Positions 1 through 8,407 of a stretch of DNA of 64,000 nucleotides are shown here, piece after piece. This DNA is from Spirochaetota bacterium (lineage in GTDB: Bacteria; Spirochaetota; UBA4802; JAFGDQ01): positions 113,419-177,418 of the forward strand of contig JAFGDQ010000019.1 in NCBI GenBank assembly GCA_016932015.1, read 5' to 3'. The notes under the pieces were generated by a model that searched no databases, was not told where the DNA came from, and saw only the letters and a list, made by a program, of their open reading frames with translations. Made by a program: the position numbers and the translations under genes. The number at the start of each line of letters is the position of its first letter. Within the stretch, counting starts at the first letter, position 1.

Positions 1-17
1 TTTATACAGGAAAATTT

Positions 18-1100
18 ATGGAAGCTGCAGCTGAAAGTAAAGGAACAATCCGAAAGAGCTTTACCAGTTATCTGAATTTCAGTGTAGGAAAACAATTATA
101 CGCTGTGGAAATATCGGGTGTGCGGGAGGTTCTTGAGTATCGTCAGATATTTCATTTGACCCGTATTCCAATGATTAATGATGCGATTATCGGTGTGATC
201 AATATCAGGGGTGAGATTATTCCTATAATTGATTTATCAATGAGACTGAATAATGAAAAAATGATTCTTAATCCGAATTCGGGAATAATAATAGTTGAGC
301 TGGATGATAATGGTCAACGGGTTATTGTGGGTATAACAGCTGACAGGGTTATGGGTGTGTCCAGGATTTCAGATGATGATATAGTAAGCAAACCGGGATT
401 TGGTAGCAAAATCAGGAACGATTTCATTGAAAATTTCGCAATGATAGGTGATGGTCATGTCATTCTGTTAAGAATTAACTCTCTGCTGGATTTTGATGAG
501 CTTTCCGAACTGTCGGGATTTAGCATTAAAGATTTAATGTCAATAAAAGCAGCTCAGGAGGATGAATTCTCTTTAAGCGGCAGAATGTATGAGGAGGAGA
601 CCCATAATAAGACTGATGAGATACATTATGTTACTCTTTTAATTGAAGATGAACTGTACGGCTTGCAGATGTCCCGCGTTAAAGAGATTATCAGGATAAC
701 TGATATGAGAGCTGTCCCTAATTCGAAACCGTTTATGAAGGGTGTGATCAATATCAGAGGCAGAATAGTCCCGGTTATTGACATGAGAGAAAGATGCGGT
801 CTTGAACCGAAGGAATATCAGAGAAGAACTTCAATACTGATAGTTGATGTTAATGATGTCTATATAGGTCTTATTGTAGATATTGTTAATAAAGTTGTAA
901 AAATTCCGGCAGACAGCTTTCAGTATCCTCCACATTACAGTTCAAAAATAGATACTGATTTTTTGGACGGAATTTCACAGATTAATGATAAAATAATAAT
1001 AAATCTGAACATAGATAAAATTTTATCACCTGAAGAATATGACTATATTGCTAAAACTAATTTCAGTGAGAATATTAAGAAAGAAAAATCAGATAAATAA
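18..1100 (+). CDS. Tandem CheW-domain chemotaxis coupling protein
   Basis: A 360-residue cytoplasmic protein made of two CheW-like domains, about residues 15-160 and 205-350. Both carry the family signature around a GVINIRG segment followed by P(I/V)IDL or PVIDM. CheW domains are SH3-like folds that dock chemoreceptors to the CheA kinase. A single CheW is usually about 150 residues, so this is a duplicated version that could bridge two partners. It is the first complete gene of a plus-strand che operon (CheY, STAS and CheA follow). An AGGA element lies 8 bases before the ATG. Start context is close to the window edge, so an upstream operon gene may exist outside. Confidence 0.93.
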   Translation: MEAAAESKGTIRKSFTSYLNFSVGKQLYAVEISGVREVLEYRQIFHLTRIPMINDAIIGVINIRGEIIPIIDLSMRLNNEKMILNPNSGIIIVELDDNGQRVIVGITADRVMGVSRISDDDIVSKPGFGSKIRNDFIENFAMIGDGHVILLRINSLLDFDELSELSGFSIKDLMSIKAAQEDEFSLSGRMYEEETHNKTDEIHYVTLLIEDELYGLQMSRVKEIIRITDMRAVPNSKPFMKGVINIRGRIVPVIDMRERCGLEPKEYQRRTSILIVDVNDVYIGLIVDIVNKVVKIPADSFQYPPHYSSKIDTDFLDGISQINDKIIINLNIDKILSPEEYDYIAKTNFSENIKKEKSDK

Positions 1101-1125
1101 AATTAAAATAATCAGGAGTCTCAAA

Positions 1126-1500
1126 ATGAGTAAAACAATTATGATTGTCGACGATACAGAGGCAATCCGCATGTCTGTCGGATTCACGCTTCAGGAAGAA
1201 GGTTATAATGTTGTTGAAGCGAAAAACGGACAGGAAGCACTGGAAAAGTTGAAGAATAATAATGTAGATCTTATTCTGTGTGATGTTAATATGCCTGTGA
1301 TGAACGGGATTGAGTTTTTAAGATCGATTAAAACAGATAATGATTTCGCAGATTTCAGGTTTACCCCTATCATAATGCTTACTACTGAAGCCGGTGAAAA
1401 AATGAAAGCTGAAGGCAAGGAACTGGGTGCCAAAGCATGGATAGTTAAACCTTTCAAACCCGATCAGCTGATTAAATCGGTAAAGATGTTACTGGTTTAA
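1126..1500 (+). CDS. cheY: CheY-type single-domain response regulator
   Basis: A 124-residue stand-alone receiver domain. Visible receiver residues are the acidic pair D9-D10, phospho-acceptor D53 (in LCDVNMP), T86/T87 and K108 (in VKPF). There is no output domain, so it probably acts as the diffusible motor or pathway regulator phosphorylated by the CheA encoded downstream. The reading frame stays open upstream to 1039, overlapping the preceding gene, but the ATG at 1126 is preceded by CAGGAG at 1113-1118 and begins the conserved fold directly, so that start is chosen. Confidence 0.95.
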   Translation: MSKTIMIVDDTEAIRMSVGFTLQEEGYNVVEAKNGQEALEKLKNNNVDLILCDVNMPVMNGIEFLRSIKTDNDFADFRFTPIIMLTTEAGEKMKAEGKELGAKAWIVKPFKPDQLIKSVKMLLV

Positions 1501-1533
1501 TTTTTACAATCACTTTTTTCGGGAGAAATCCAT

Positions 1534-1821
1534 ATGAAAATTACAGAGAAGAAAAAGGATAACAGCAAAGTTCTGATTGAAGTTGAAGGCGAAATGACAA
1601 TATATTCTGCAAGAGATCTTCTTACTGGTATGTATAAATATCTTGATAAGATTAAGAATACGGAAGTCGATCTTTCAAAAGTTACAAAAATTGATACTTC
1701 CGGATTTCAGCTGCTGTCAATGGCAAAAAAGGAGGTAGAAAGTAAGGAGAAGACTTTTAAAATAATTAATCCGTCAAATGATGTAAAAAAAATTTTTAAA
1801 CTGTATGGAGAGGCTTTTTAG
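1534..1821 (+). CDS. STAS-domain protein (anti-anti-sigma-factor-like)
   Basis: A 95-residue protein that is a single STAS domain. The diagnostic DTSG segment is at residues 54-57, so S56 (or T55) is the position phosphorylated in SpoIIAA-type partner-switch proteins. It lies between cheY and cheA, so in this organism a partner-switch element appears to be transcribed with the chemotaxis kinase. A possible regulator is the PP2C-containing protein encoded at 9574-12357, but that link is inference. It could also be a structural STAS module of a receptor array rather than a phosphorylated switch. The ATG follows a GGGAGA element with normal spacing. Confidence 0.85.
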   Translation: MKITEKKKDNSKVLIEVEGEMTIYSARDLLTGMYKYLDKIKNTEVDLSKVTKIDTSGFQLLSMAKKEVESKEKTFKIINPSNDVKKIFKLYGEAF

Positions 1822-1869
1822 TCTGTCCGGATTATTTTAAATAACAGGAAATAAAACTGAGGCAGTTAA

Positions 1870-4053
1870 ATGGCAGAAAAATATGACTTTAATGAAGCAA
1901 TAAACGTTTTTTTTATTGAAAGCAGGGAAATGCTTGAGGATATGGAAAACGCTTTGCTGGATCTTGAAAAGGATATTTCTGATTCAGAAAGCGTATCTGC
2001 CATTTTCAGAGCGGTTCATACTATTAAGGGATCAGCCGGGATGTTCGGCTTTAATGATGTTGGAGATTTTGCCCATATTCTTGAAAACCTCCTGGATAAA
2101 ATAAGAAGCAGCGAAATCGAGACAACACCCGATATGGTTAACCTTCTGCTGGAATGTAATGACCATATTATCAAGCTCCTGGATTATTTTGATGCCAATA
2201 GAGAAGAGGAAATAAATCCTGAATTAAATTCCGTATCACAATCACTTCTGAATAAACTTAATTCATATCTCCCGGCCGGTGCCGGAGAAAGAAAGAAAGA
2301 ACAGGCAAAAAATGCTTCCGACCTTGATTCCGGCGATATGCAGGTAATAAATGAATGCTGGCATATCTCTCTGCGTTTCCGGAAAAGCATATTTAAAAAC
2401 GGTATGGACCCGCAGTCCTTTATCAGCTATTTAAGCCAGATGGGGAAAATCGTGAAAATAAAGGCTGTAACTGACGCTATTCCGCCTGCGAAAGAAATGA
2501 ATGCAGAAGAGTGTTATCTCGGATTTGAGATAAGCTTCATGGCTTATACAACCAAAGAAAAAATTGAGGAGGTATTTGAGTTTATACAGGATGACTGCAT
2601 TATTAGAATATTGCCTCCCAAAAGCGATCTGAATGAATATGTGGCCCTTATTGATAATCTGCCCGAAGAAACAATGTATATAGGAGAGATCTTAACAGAA
2701 GTCGGGTCTCTGACCAAAAAGGAATTATCAGAAGCGCTGAAGCTTCAGGAAGGATTGAAGAAAGATAGCAAAAAACGTATCGGTGAAATTGTAGTAGATG
2801 AACATATGGTTCATAAGCCGATTATTGAGGCTGCGGTCAACAAACAGTCAAATATAAAGAAAACCGAAGACAAGATCAAAAAGACAATGAGGGTGGATAC
2901 CTCAAAGCTTGATAAATTGATCAATCTTGTCGGCGAGCTTGTAATTTCCGCATCAAATATGGAACGTCTTATCCATGAATCCGGAAATTCCGGGATGGCC
3001 AACGCATTTTTGCAGATGTCAAGGCTGATTGACAGCATAAGGGAAAGTTCAATGAATGTCAGAATGGTCGAGATCGGGGAATCGTTTAAACGTTTTGAAA
3101 GAGTAGTAAGGGACATCAGCCGGGAAAAGGGAAAGCAGGTGGATTTGGTTTTTCATGGAGGGGAAACAGAATTGGATAAAACGATTATAGAAAAAGTAAC
3201 AGACCCTCTCATGCATCTTGTACGTAACGCAGCGGATCACGGTATCGAGCTTCCCGAGATACGCGCTGCAAAGGGCAAACCTGAAAAAGGTATAGTAAAA
3301 TTAAACGCTTATAACGAAGCGGGTAACATAGTAATTGAAATAAATGACGATGGAGCGGGCCTTGACAGGCAGAAGATTATTAATAAGGCTGTTGAAAGGG
3401 GGCTCATTAAAGAAGAAGATCTGGAATCAGTAAGTAACGAAACAATTGATGAGCTGATTTTTTCATCCGGATTCTCAACTGCCGATACTGTAACCGGGAT
3501 ATCCGGGCGCGGTGTGGGAATGGATGTTGTCAGGAAAAATATTGAATCTCTTAGAGGTTCTATTATCATTAACAGTGAGGAGGGCAAAGGTACGACGATA
3601 CGGATAATCCTTCCCCTTACACTGGCAATTATAGACGGATTTCTTGTAAAGGCCGGAGGACTGTTCTGCGTGCTGCCATTAAATTCCGTAGTTGAATGCA
3701 GCGAATTCGATAATGATGAAGATGTCAGACTCAGTGAAACAGGAAATTATATATATTTAAGAGATGAGATAATTCCATATGTAAAAATGAAGGATTTCTT
3801 CGAGTCAAATAATGAGACTGATTCAATGGGCAAAATTGTGGTAGTCCGGTATGCGGACAGGAAAATGGCTTTTCTTGTAGATGAAGCATTTGGGGAATTT
3901 CAAACTGTAATAAAACCACTCGGAAGGATATTTAATAAAATAGAATGGATAAGCGGCGCTACGATTATGGCCGGCGGAGAGATCGGACTTATTCTTGATG
4001 TTTCAAAATTACTGGGATATTTAAAGATTGTTGAAACAAGGAATATCTCCTGA
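1870..4053 (+). CDS. cheA: Chemotaxis sensor histidine kinase CheA
   Basis: A 727-residue cytoplasmic kinase. Domain order: Hpt (about 1-110) with phospho-accepting H50 in VHTIKGSAG; a ferredoxin-like P2-type domain (about 160-250); an unusual small domain (262-326) resembling the N-terminal domain of type II secretion ATPases, with the repeated pattern IGEI...EALKLQ; dimerisation helices (340-402); an HATPase with N-box HLVRNAADHG at 449-458, a DDGAGLD G1 box and GRGVGMD G2 box; and a C-terminal CheW-like domain (about 590-725). It would phosphorylate the CheY encoded at 1126. GAGG lies 7 bases before the ATG. The inserted 262-326 domain is not part of classical CheA. Confidence 0.95.
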   Translation: MAEKYDFNEAINVFFIESREMLEDMENALLDLEKDISDSESVSAIFRAVHTIKGSAGMFGFNDVGDFAHILENLLDKIRSSEIETTPDMVNLLLECNDHIIKLLDYFDANREEEINPELNSVSQSLLNKLNSYLPAGAGERKKEQAKNASDLDSGDMQVINECWHISLRFRKSIFKNGMDPQSFISYLSQMGKIVKIKAVTDAIPPAKEMNAEECYLGFEISFMAYTTKEKIEEVFEFIQDDCIIRILPPKSDLNEYVALIDNLPEETMYIGEILTEVGSLTKKELSEALKLQEGLKKDSKKRIGEIVVDEHMVHKPIIEAAVNKQSNIKKTEDKIKKTMRVDTSKLDKLINLVGELVISASNMERLIHESGNSGMANAFLQMSRLIDSIRESSMNVRMVEIGESFKRFERVVRDISREKGKQVDLVFHGGETELDKTIIEKVTDPLMHLVRNAADHGIELPEIRAAKGKPEKGIVKLNAYNEAGNIVIEINDDGAGLDRQKIINKAVERGLIKEEDLESVSNETIDELIFSSGFSTADTVTGISGRGVGMDVVRKNIESLRGSIIINSEEGKGTTIRIILPLTLAIIDGFLVKAGGLFCVLPLNSVVECSEFDNDEDVRLSETGNYIYLRDEIIPYVKMKDFFESNNETDSMGKIVVVRYADRKMAFLVDEAFGEFQTVIKPLGRIFNKIEWISGATIMAGGEIGLILDVSKLLGYLKIVETRNIS

Positions 4054-4100
4054 ATATCAGCTAAATTGAGCAAATAATTTTTTAAATACGAGGTAAACTA

Positions 4101-5273
4101 ATGGATCAAAAAATAGTCGAAATATTGAGCAGCACTGCTGACGAGTTCGGCAAGATAGCGAAAAAAGTAAATGAATCTTCGAAGAAAAGAAAGAATTATT
4201 CAGAGGAAGCAATAAATTATCTGAATCTGTGCCTTGAAGTTGAAGAAGTCCTTAATGAAGATCTTGAGTCCATTACAGCATCTGACAAAGAATTGAGGAA
4301 TCAGGATACTATCGTATTTAATACATGTAAAATATTAAAACGGAATCTTGATAATCAGAAATCAATAGTAACTGAGTTAAGGCATAAAGATGAATTAAAG
4401 AAGGAAATGCTGGATCAGTTGCTGCAGTTCATAAAAGAGTTTAACGATACTCTTGAAGAAGCTTTATCCAATGTAACCAGAATTATAGAAAAAGATAATG
4501 CTATTGTGTTGATGGACAATATAATAACAAAGCGTAAGCAGTTTCAGCATGAATCGCTGTTAAAGTTGAAAGATTTAACCAGCACAAGTCTCAGCGATGC
4601 AGAAAAAGCTATAGAAGGCTCATCTTCTAATCTGGGAAGAGGCCTTGATATGGTTAAGAAATTTAAGAATGTGGAAAAATTTGTGTCTGAAAAAAATATT
4701 CAGGAACTTAATAACCTTGTTGATGAATCCGGGAAGGGATGGAATATAGCTGTAAATGTTAACAAGAGTTCGTCTTCACAATTCGAATTTGCGGAAAAGG
4801 TAAAAAAATTTACAAATGATCTTTATGAAGATTCAGTTGCTATCAAAAATCTGGTAATTCAAAAACATCATGAGTTTGAAGAAAATCTGCAGGTAATAAC
4901 AGTACTGACTGTAATCCTTTCAATCAAGTTTAAGAAATACCTTAATATTGAGGATATAATCAAAGAGATTGATCTAACAGAAAGGAATGAACGCATATTG
5001 AATCTACTCGCGTATATAGGAGCGGCATGCCAGGATATAAGGGAAGTTACTGAATTAAACTATGATATGACTGACGCAAGTAATTTAAATAATGTGATCG
5101 AAGATAAATTTGTCAGATCCACACAAAAAGAAATTGAATATTTTGAAAGCATTCAGAAAGAAGTTGAATTGATGACTGAAGCTACAAGGTATCCTGTCGA
5201 AGGTTCGGGGAAAAATATTACAAACGGACAGATTCTGGAGGAAAAGCTTAAGGAATTGATCGGACAGCTCTGA
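4101..5273 (+). CDS. Helical protein of unknown function in the che operon
   Basis: A 390-residue protein I do not recognise. It is strongly charged, rich in Glu, Lys, Asn and Leu, and predicted by eye to be almost entirely alpha-helical with coiled-coil stretches (for example residues 55-130 and 330-390). No signal peptide or convincing membrane segment is visible; a hydrophobic stretch near 264-276 (VITVLTVILSI) is too short and isolated to call. It follows cheA by 47 bases with its own GAGG ribosome site, so it is probably co-transcribed. Location suggests an accessory role in the chemosensory array, for instance as a soluble receptor-like or scaffold helix bundle, but no receptor hairpin motif was found. 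Confidence 0.75.
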   Translation: MDQKIVEILSSTADEFGKIAKKVNESSKKRKNYSEEAINYLNLCLEVEEVLNEDLESITASDKELRNQDTIVFNTCKILKRNLDNQKSIVTELRHKDELKKEMLDQLLQFIKEFNDTLEEALSNVTRIIEKDNAIVLMDNIITKRKQFQHESLLKLKDLTSTSLSDAEKAIEGSSSNLGRGLDMVKKFKNVEKFVSEKNIQELNNLVDESGKGWNIAVNVNKSSSSQFEFAEKVKKFTNDLYEDSVAIKNLVIQKHHEFEENLQVITVLTVILSIKFKKYLNIEDIIKEIDLTERNERILNLLAYIGAACQDIREVTELNYDMTDASNLNNVIEDKFVRSTQKEIEYFESIQKEVELMTEATRYPVEGSGKNITNGQILEEKLKELIGQL

Positions 5274-5653
5274 TAATCCTCTTTTTAATGTATCTGGACA
5301 TTAATTACAGATAAATTATTTGATCTAATATTTAATTTTCTGAACTCTCAAATTTTTCTGAAAAAATATGTTTATGATTAAATTATTTGATAATATTTTT
5401 ATAAACTTATTTTATCCTTTCCCTCATAAATTAAACTCCGTATTTATTATGCGTAATTTTCCGATATTATAGTTGATTAATAATATAACAGAATAATTAT
5501 CTTTCTTCCGTGAATCAAAAGACAGTATGTGACGGATACATGGAATAAATATGTTTGATTTAAATTATTATTTGATATATTTTAAATATGTGCAAATTAT
5601 CCCGTTAAAATGTTTCATAAAAAATAACGAATTGTTTTTTCAAGGTAAACAAA
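5274..5653. other. AT-rich intergenic region after the che operon
   Basis: 380 bases of very AT-rich sequence with no credible reading frame. It probably holds the end of the che transcript and the promoter of the cyclase gene. A short stem TATCTG...CAGATA lies at about 5290-5313 but has no clear T-run, so no terminator is called. Confidence 0.5.
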
Positions 5654-7609
5654 ATGGCTACTTTAGTTAAGGGTGAGGGTCCTGTAGATATCAGAAGGAT
5701 TCGTTTCGGATTAAGAGTTAAATTTTTATTGTTGTTATCACTGATCGTAATCCTCGTTATTTCTGTCCTTTCAACAATAATGTATTTCAATCAGCGGAAT
5801 CTGCTGATTCAGGAAAAAAATACAAAAGCAAATGTACTGACTCATTTACTCAGCGGCCCGGCGGAATTTTATCTGGATAAAACTGTACAGACCAGCGATG
5901 AAGAATCTGCCGTCAAGTATCAGACAATAAGCAGGGAGGCGGAGAGTTTTAAAAACTTTAATGATGATATTGAGAAGATTGTCCTCAGTGATCAGAACGG
6001 CAAAATTCGTTTCAGTACTTCCAGAGGAGACTACAGAAGAAAAAAGGCGCTTCCTTATATAAAAAAATCCCTTGAGCAGAACGAGGAAAAACCGGAACCT
6101 TATGATTTTCAGATTAAAATCAGGGCGCGCTCCGGTGATTCTGACGGGGATAATGAAGATGAAATATCATTTTTTGAGGAATACATAACTAAAATCAGGA
6201 GCCTTTTCCCGGATGATTCTGAAAACAATAAAACTGAAATAATAAAGTTACGTGCAATAACATATCCGATATTTCTTCATAAAGGGAATGTTGTGGATAT
6301 TCTGAATGATTTTAATAAATACTATATCAAATATCATACTTCCGGTTTGAGCGCAAAAAAGAAGATTTACAGCCAGTTATGGAAAAAATACAGCGATTCC
6401 CTTGATAAATCATTCAGCAAAAAAAAATTATCCCGAAGACAGTCAGGTGGAATTAGTAAAAGAGGAGATATTGATTTTCTTTTTCATTCTCTTTTCGGGG
6501 AAATTATGAAGTTAAGAGATATCAGGGTCAGCAAAAATGACAGATGGCTTTTCAGGGAGGCATGGCTTGTCTCTCAGAAAAAGAAAATTGACGAGGCTTA
6601 TGCCAGGGGACAGTCTGAAAAGGCAAAGGAAATAAATGATGTAATGATTACCAGAATGCAGCTTATTTCCAAAAAGGTTGAGGAAGTCAGGCGGCTTGGA
6701 GCTCTTGCGATAATTTTTAACGTCAATAAAATTGAAGCCCAGCTTGACAAAACTATCTACAGTGTAATGATACTTGCTGTTGTAATGGTACTTGTTTGTC
6801 TTATTGCATTTCGTATCATCCTGAACCTGATGATTAAAAATCTAGAGAAACTTGAAAGATGGGCTGTATCCGTCAGTTCAGGAAATCTGGATACCAAGAT
6901 AGTAATAAACACTAATGATGAAATAGGCAGGCTGGGGGATATTTTTAACAATATGATAGACCAGATTGCTGTAAAATATAATCTGGAAAAGTTTTTATCA
7001 AGTTCAGCCATAAGTATGCTCGGGAAAAAATCTGATTCCGGAGCTGATTTGAAATTAGGCCATACGGAAAGAAGAGATCTTGTATTTCTTTTTTCGGATG
7101 TAAGGGGCTTTACTTCCTTTTCTGAAAAGAATGACCCGAGTATTGTTATGGAGGTGTTGAATTTTTATCTTGAACTTCAGTCAAATATTATTATCTCCAA
7201 TAAAGGAGATATTGATAATTTTATAGGCGATGAAATAATGGCTCATTTCAGGGGAGAAAATAAAGTGGAGAGGGCAATCGATTCTGCTGTTAAAATTATG
7301 AATGTCGTTGCTAAAGAGAATGTAAACAGAATGAAGGAAAAACTTCCGATCTTTGAAGTGGGTATCGGAATAAATAAAGGAGATGTTGTTATTGGAACTA
7401 TCGGAACCACAATGCGTATGGTATTTACATGTATCGGGGATGCTGTGAATTTATCAGCCAGGTTGTGTTCCAGTGCAGGTCCCGGGGAAATCCTGATTTC
7501 AAAAGAAACAATTGAAGAATCCTCCAGGATATACAATACTATAAACACCGCCCCCATAGCTGTAAAAGGGAAGGAGAAACCTGTTCGTATCGTGAAAATA
7601 AAAATATAG
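5654..7609 (+). CDS. Membrane HAMP-linked class III adenylate/guanylate cyclase
   Basis: A 651-residue protein with an N-terminal membrane segment (about 20-44), a large extracytoplasmic sensor region (about 45-366), a second membrane segment (367-390), HAMP linker (about 391-445) and a C-terminal class III cyclase domain (about 475-650). The two metal-binding aspartates are visible: D482 in FSDVRGFT and D526 in FIGDE. The purine-site Asp, transition-state Asn and Arg are in IGDAVNLSAR. The purine-site Lys normally found in DKFIGD is Asn here (N522), which makes substrate choice uncertain. It likely makes a cyclic nucleotide second messenger in response to an envelope signal. An AAGG element precedes the ATG. 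Confidence 0.9.
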   Translation: MATLVKGEGPVDIRRIRFGLRVKFLLLLSLIVILVISVLSTIMYFNQRNLLIQEKNTKANVLTHLLSGPAEFYLDKTVQTSDEESAVKYQTISREAESFKNFNDDIEKIVLSDQNGKIRFSTSRGDYRRKKALPYIKKSLEQNEEKPEPYDFQIKIRARSGDSDGDNEDEISFFEEYITKIRSLFPDDSENNKTEIIKLRAITYPIFLHKGNVVDILNDFNKYYIKYHTSGLSAKKKIYSQLWKKYSDSLDKSFSKKKLSRRQSGGISKRGDIDFLFHSLFGEIMKLRDIRVSKNDRWLFREAWLVSQKKKIDEAYARGQSEKAKEINDVMITRMQLISKKVEEVRRLGALAIIFNVNKIEAQLDKTIYSVMILAVVMVLVCLIAFRIILNLMIKNLEKLERWAVSVSSGNLDTKIVINTNDEIGRLGDIFNNMIDQIAVKYNLEKFLSSSAISMLGKKSDSGADLKLGHTERRDLVFLFSDVRGFTSFSEKNDPSIVMEVLNFYLELQSNIIISNKGDIDNFIGDEIMAHFRGENKVERAIDSAVKIMNVVAKENVNRMKEKLPIFEVGIGINKGDVVIGTIGTTMRMVFTCIGDAVNLSARLCSSAGPGEILISKETIEESSRIYNTINTAPIAVKGKEKPVRIVKIKI

Positions 7610-7621
7610 TGAATCAGTACA

Positions 7622-7635
7622 GTATCAATTGATAC
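7622..7635. promoter_or_regulatory. Perfect 14-base palindrome, possible operator
   Basis: GTATCAATTGATAC is a perfect inverted repeat in the short gap before the flavodoxin-like gene, 31 bases ahead of its ATG. It has the size of a dimeric repressor site. No regulator is assigned. Confidence 0.3.
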
Positions 7636-7665
7636 AATAAATAATGAGAAAGGAGATACTTTAAA

Positions 7666-8232
7666 ATGTTAATAGCCTGTATATCCGGAAGTCCCAGAGA
7701 AAACGGAAATTCGGTAAAAATAATTAATAAAGTCGCTTCCTATTTTCAGGAGAAAGGCGCCCGGACTGAAATAATAAAGCTGAGCGAAATAAACATCGCT
7801 CCGTGTATTCATTGCGATTTCTGCAAAACAAATGATTACTGTAATCAGGATGAAAAAGCCAATGAGGTTAACGGCATACTTGAACAGGCTGATGCGATTA
7901 TAGTCGCCACTCCCGTATATTTCGGCGGAATTACCGGACAGCTTAAATGCCTTCTGGATAAGACGCTGCCTGTAAGAAGAAACGGATTCCGGCTGAAAGG
8001 AAAAGTGGGTGCAGCAATTGCAACCGGAGGAACAAGAAACGGCGGTCAGGAACTTGCGATAAAAGATATTCATGCATGGATGTTGATTCAGGGAATGGTA
8101 ATCGTGGGTGATAACAGTCATTTTGGCGGTATAGTGCATAATCCTCTTGAAAAGGATGATGCCGGTGATATGACAATTGAGGGAACAATTCAGGCAGTCT
8201 CAGACCTTCTTGCCAGAATGGTTAAATTATAA
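7666..8232 (+). CDS. Flavodoxin-like NAD(P)H-dependent FMN reductase (iron-sulfur flavoprotein type)
   Basis: A 188-residue protein of the flavodoxin/NADPH-dependent FMN reductase superfamily. The FMN phosphate loop is GSPRENGNS near residues 8-16. A cysteine cluster CIHCDFC...C at about 46-58 matches the compact cysteine motif of iron-sulfur flavoproteins (Isf) of anaerobes. TPVYFGGITG near 84-93 is the second flavin contact, and GGTRNGGQE follows near 125. It probably transfers electrons from NAD(P)H or ferredoxin in the cytoplasm; the electron acceptor is unknown. The ribosome site AAAGGAGA is strong. Monocistronic by appearance. Confidence 0.88.
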   Translation: MLIACISGSPRENGNSVKIINKVASYFQEKGARTEIIKLSEINIAPCIHCDFCKTNDYCNQDEKANEVNGILEQADAIIVATPVYFGGITGQLKCLLDKTLPVRRNGFRLKGKVGAAIATGGTRNGGQELAIKDIHAWMLIQGMVIVGDNSHFGGIVHNPLEKDDAGDMTIEGTIQAVSDLLARMVKL

Positions 8233-8283
8233 AATAATGCTGTAACAGTTTTTCCGCAGTTGAAGATTTAATCTCTTTTGGTT

Positions 8284-8366
8284 CAATTCCCCGCGGCTTG
8301 CGGCGGAGCGTTATGTTTTTATATTTTTTGATACCCCGCTGCTTGCGGCCGGGTTGTTCATTTATG
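8284..8366. repeat. Pair of GC-rich hairpin repeats
   Basis: Two related units at 8284-8315 and 8331-8364, about 45 bases apart, share the core CCCCGC(G/T)GCTTGCGGC in an otherwise AT-rich gap. Each can form a small hairpin (CCGC-loop-GCGG). They resemble the short CCCCGC-GCTTGC-GCGGGG type extragenic repeats seen in many genomes, in decayed form. They may act as a terminator for the upstream gene. Confidence 0.55.
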
Positions 8367-8407
8367 TTAGATAAAATTAATTCAGTTTATCTCCCGGAGA
8401 TTATCAG

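Noticed and set aside
7669..8139. Long open frame on the minus strand (156 codons) over the flavodoxin-like gene
   Set aside because: It lies entirely inside a gene with clear flavodoxin motifs and a strong ribosome site, and shows no family pattern or ribosome site of its own.
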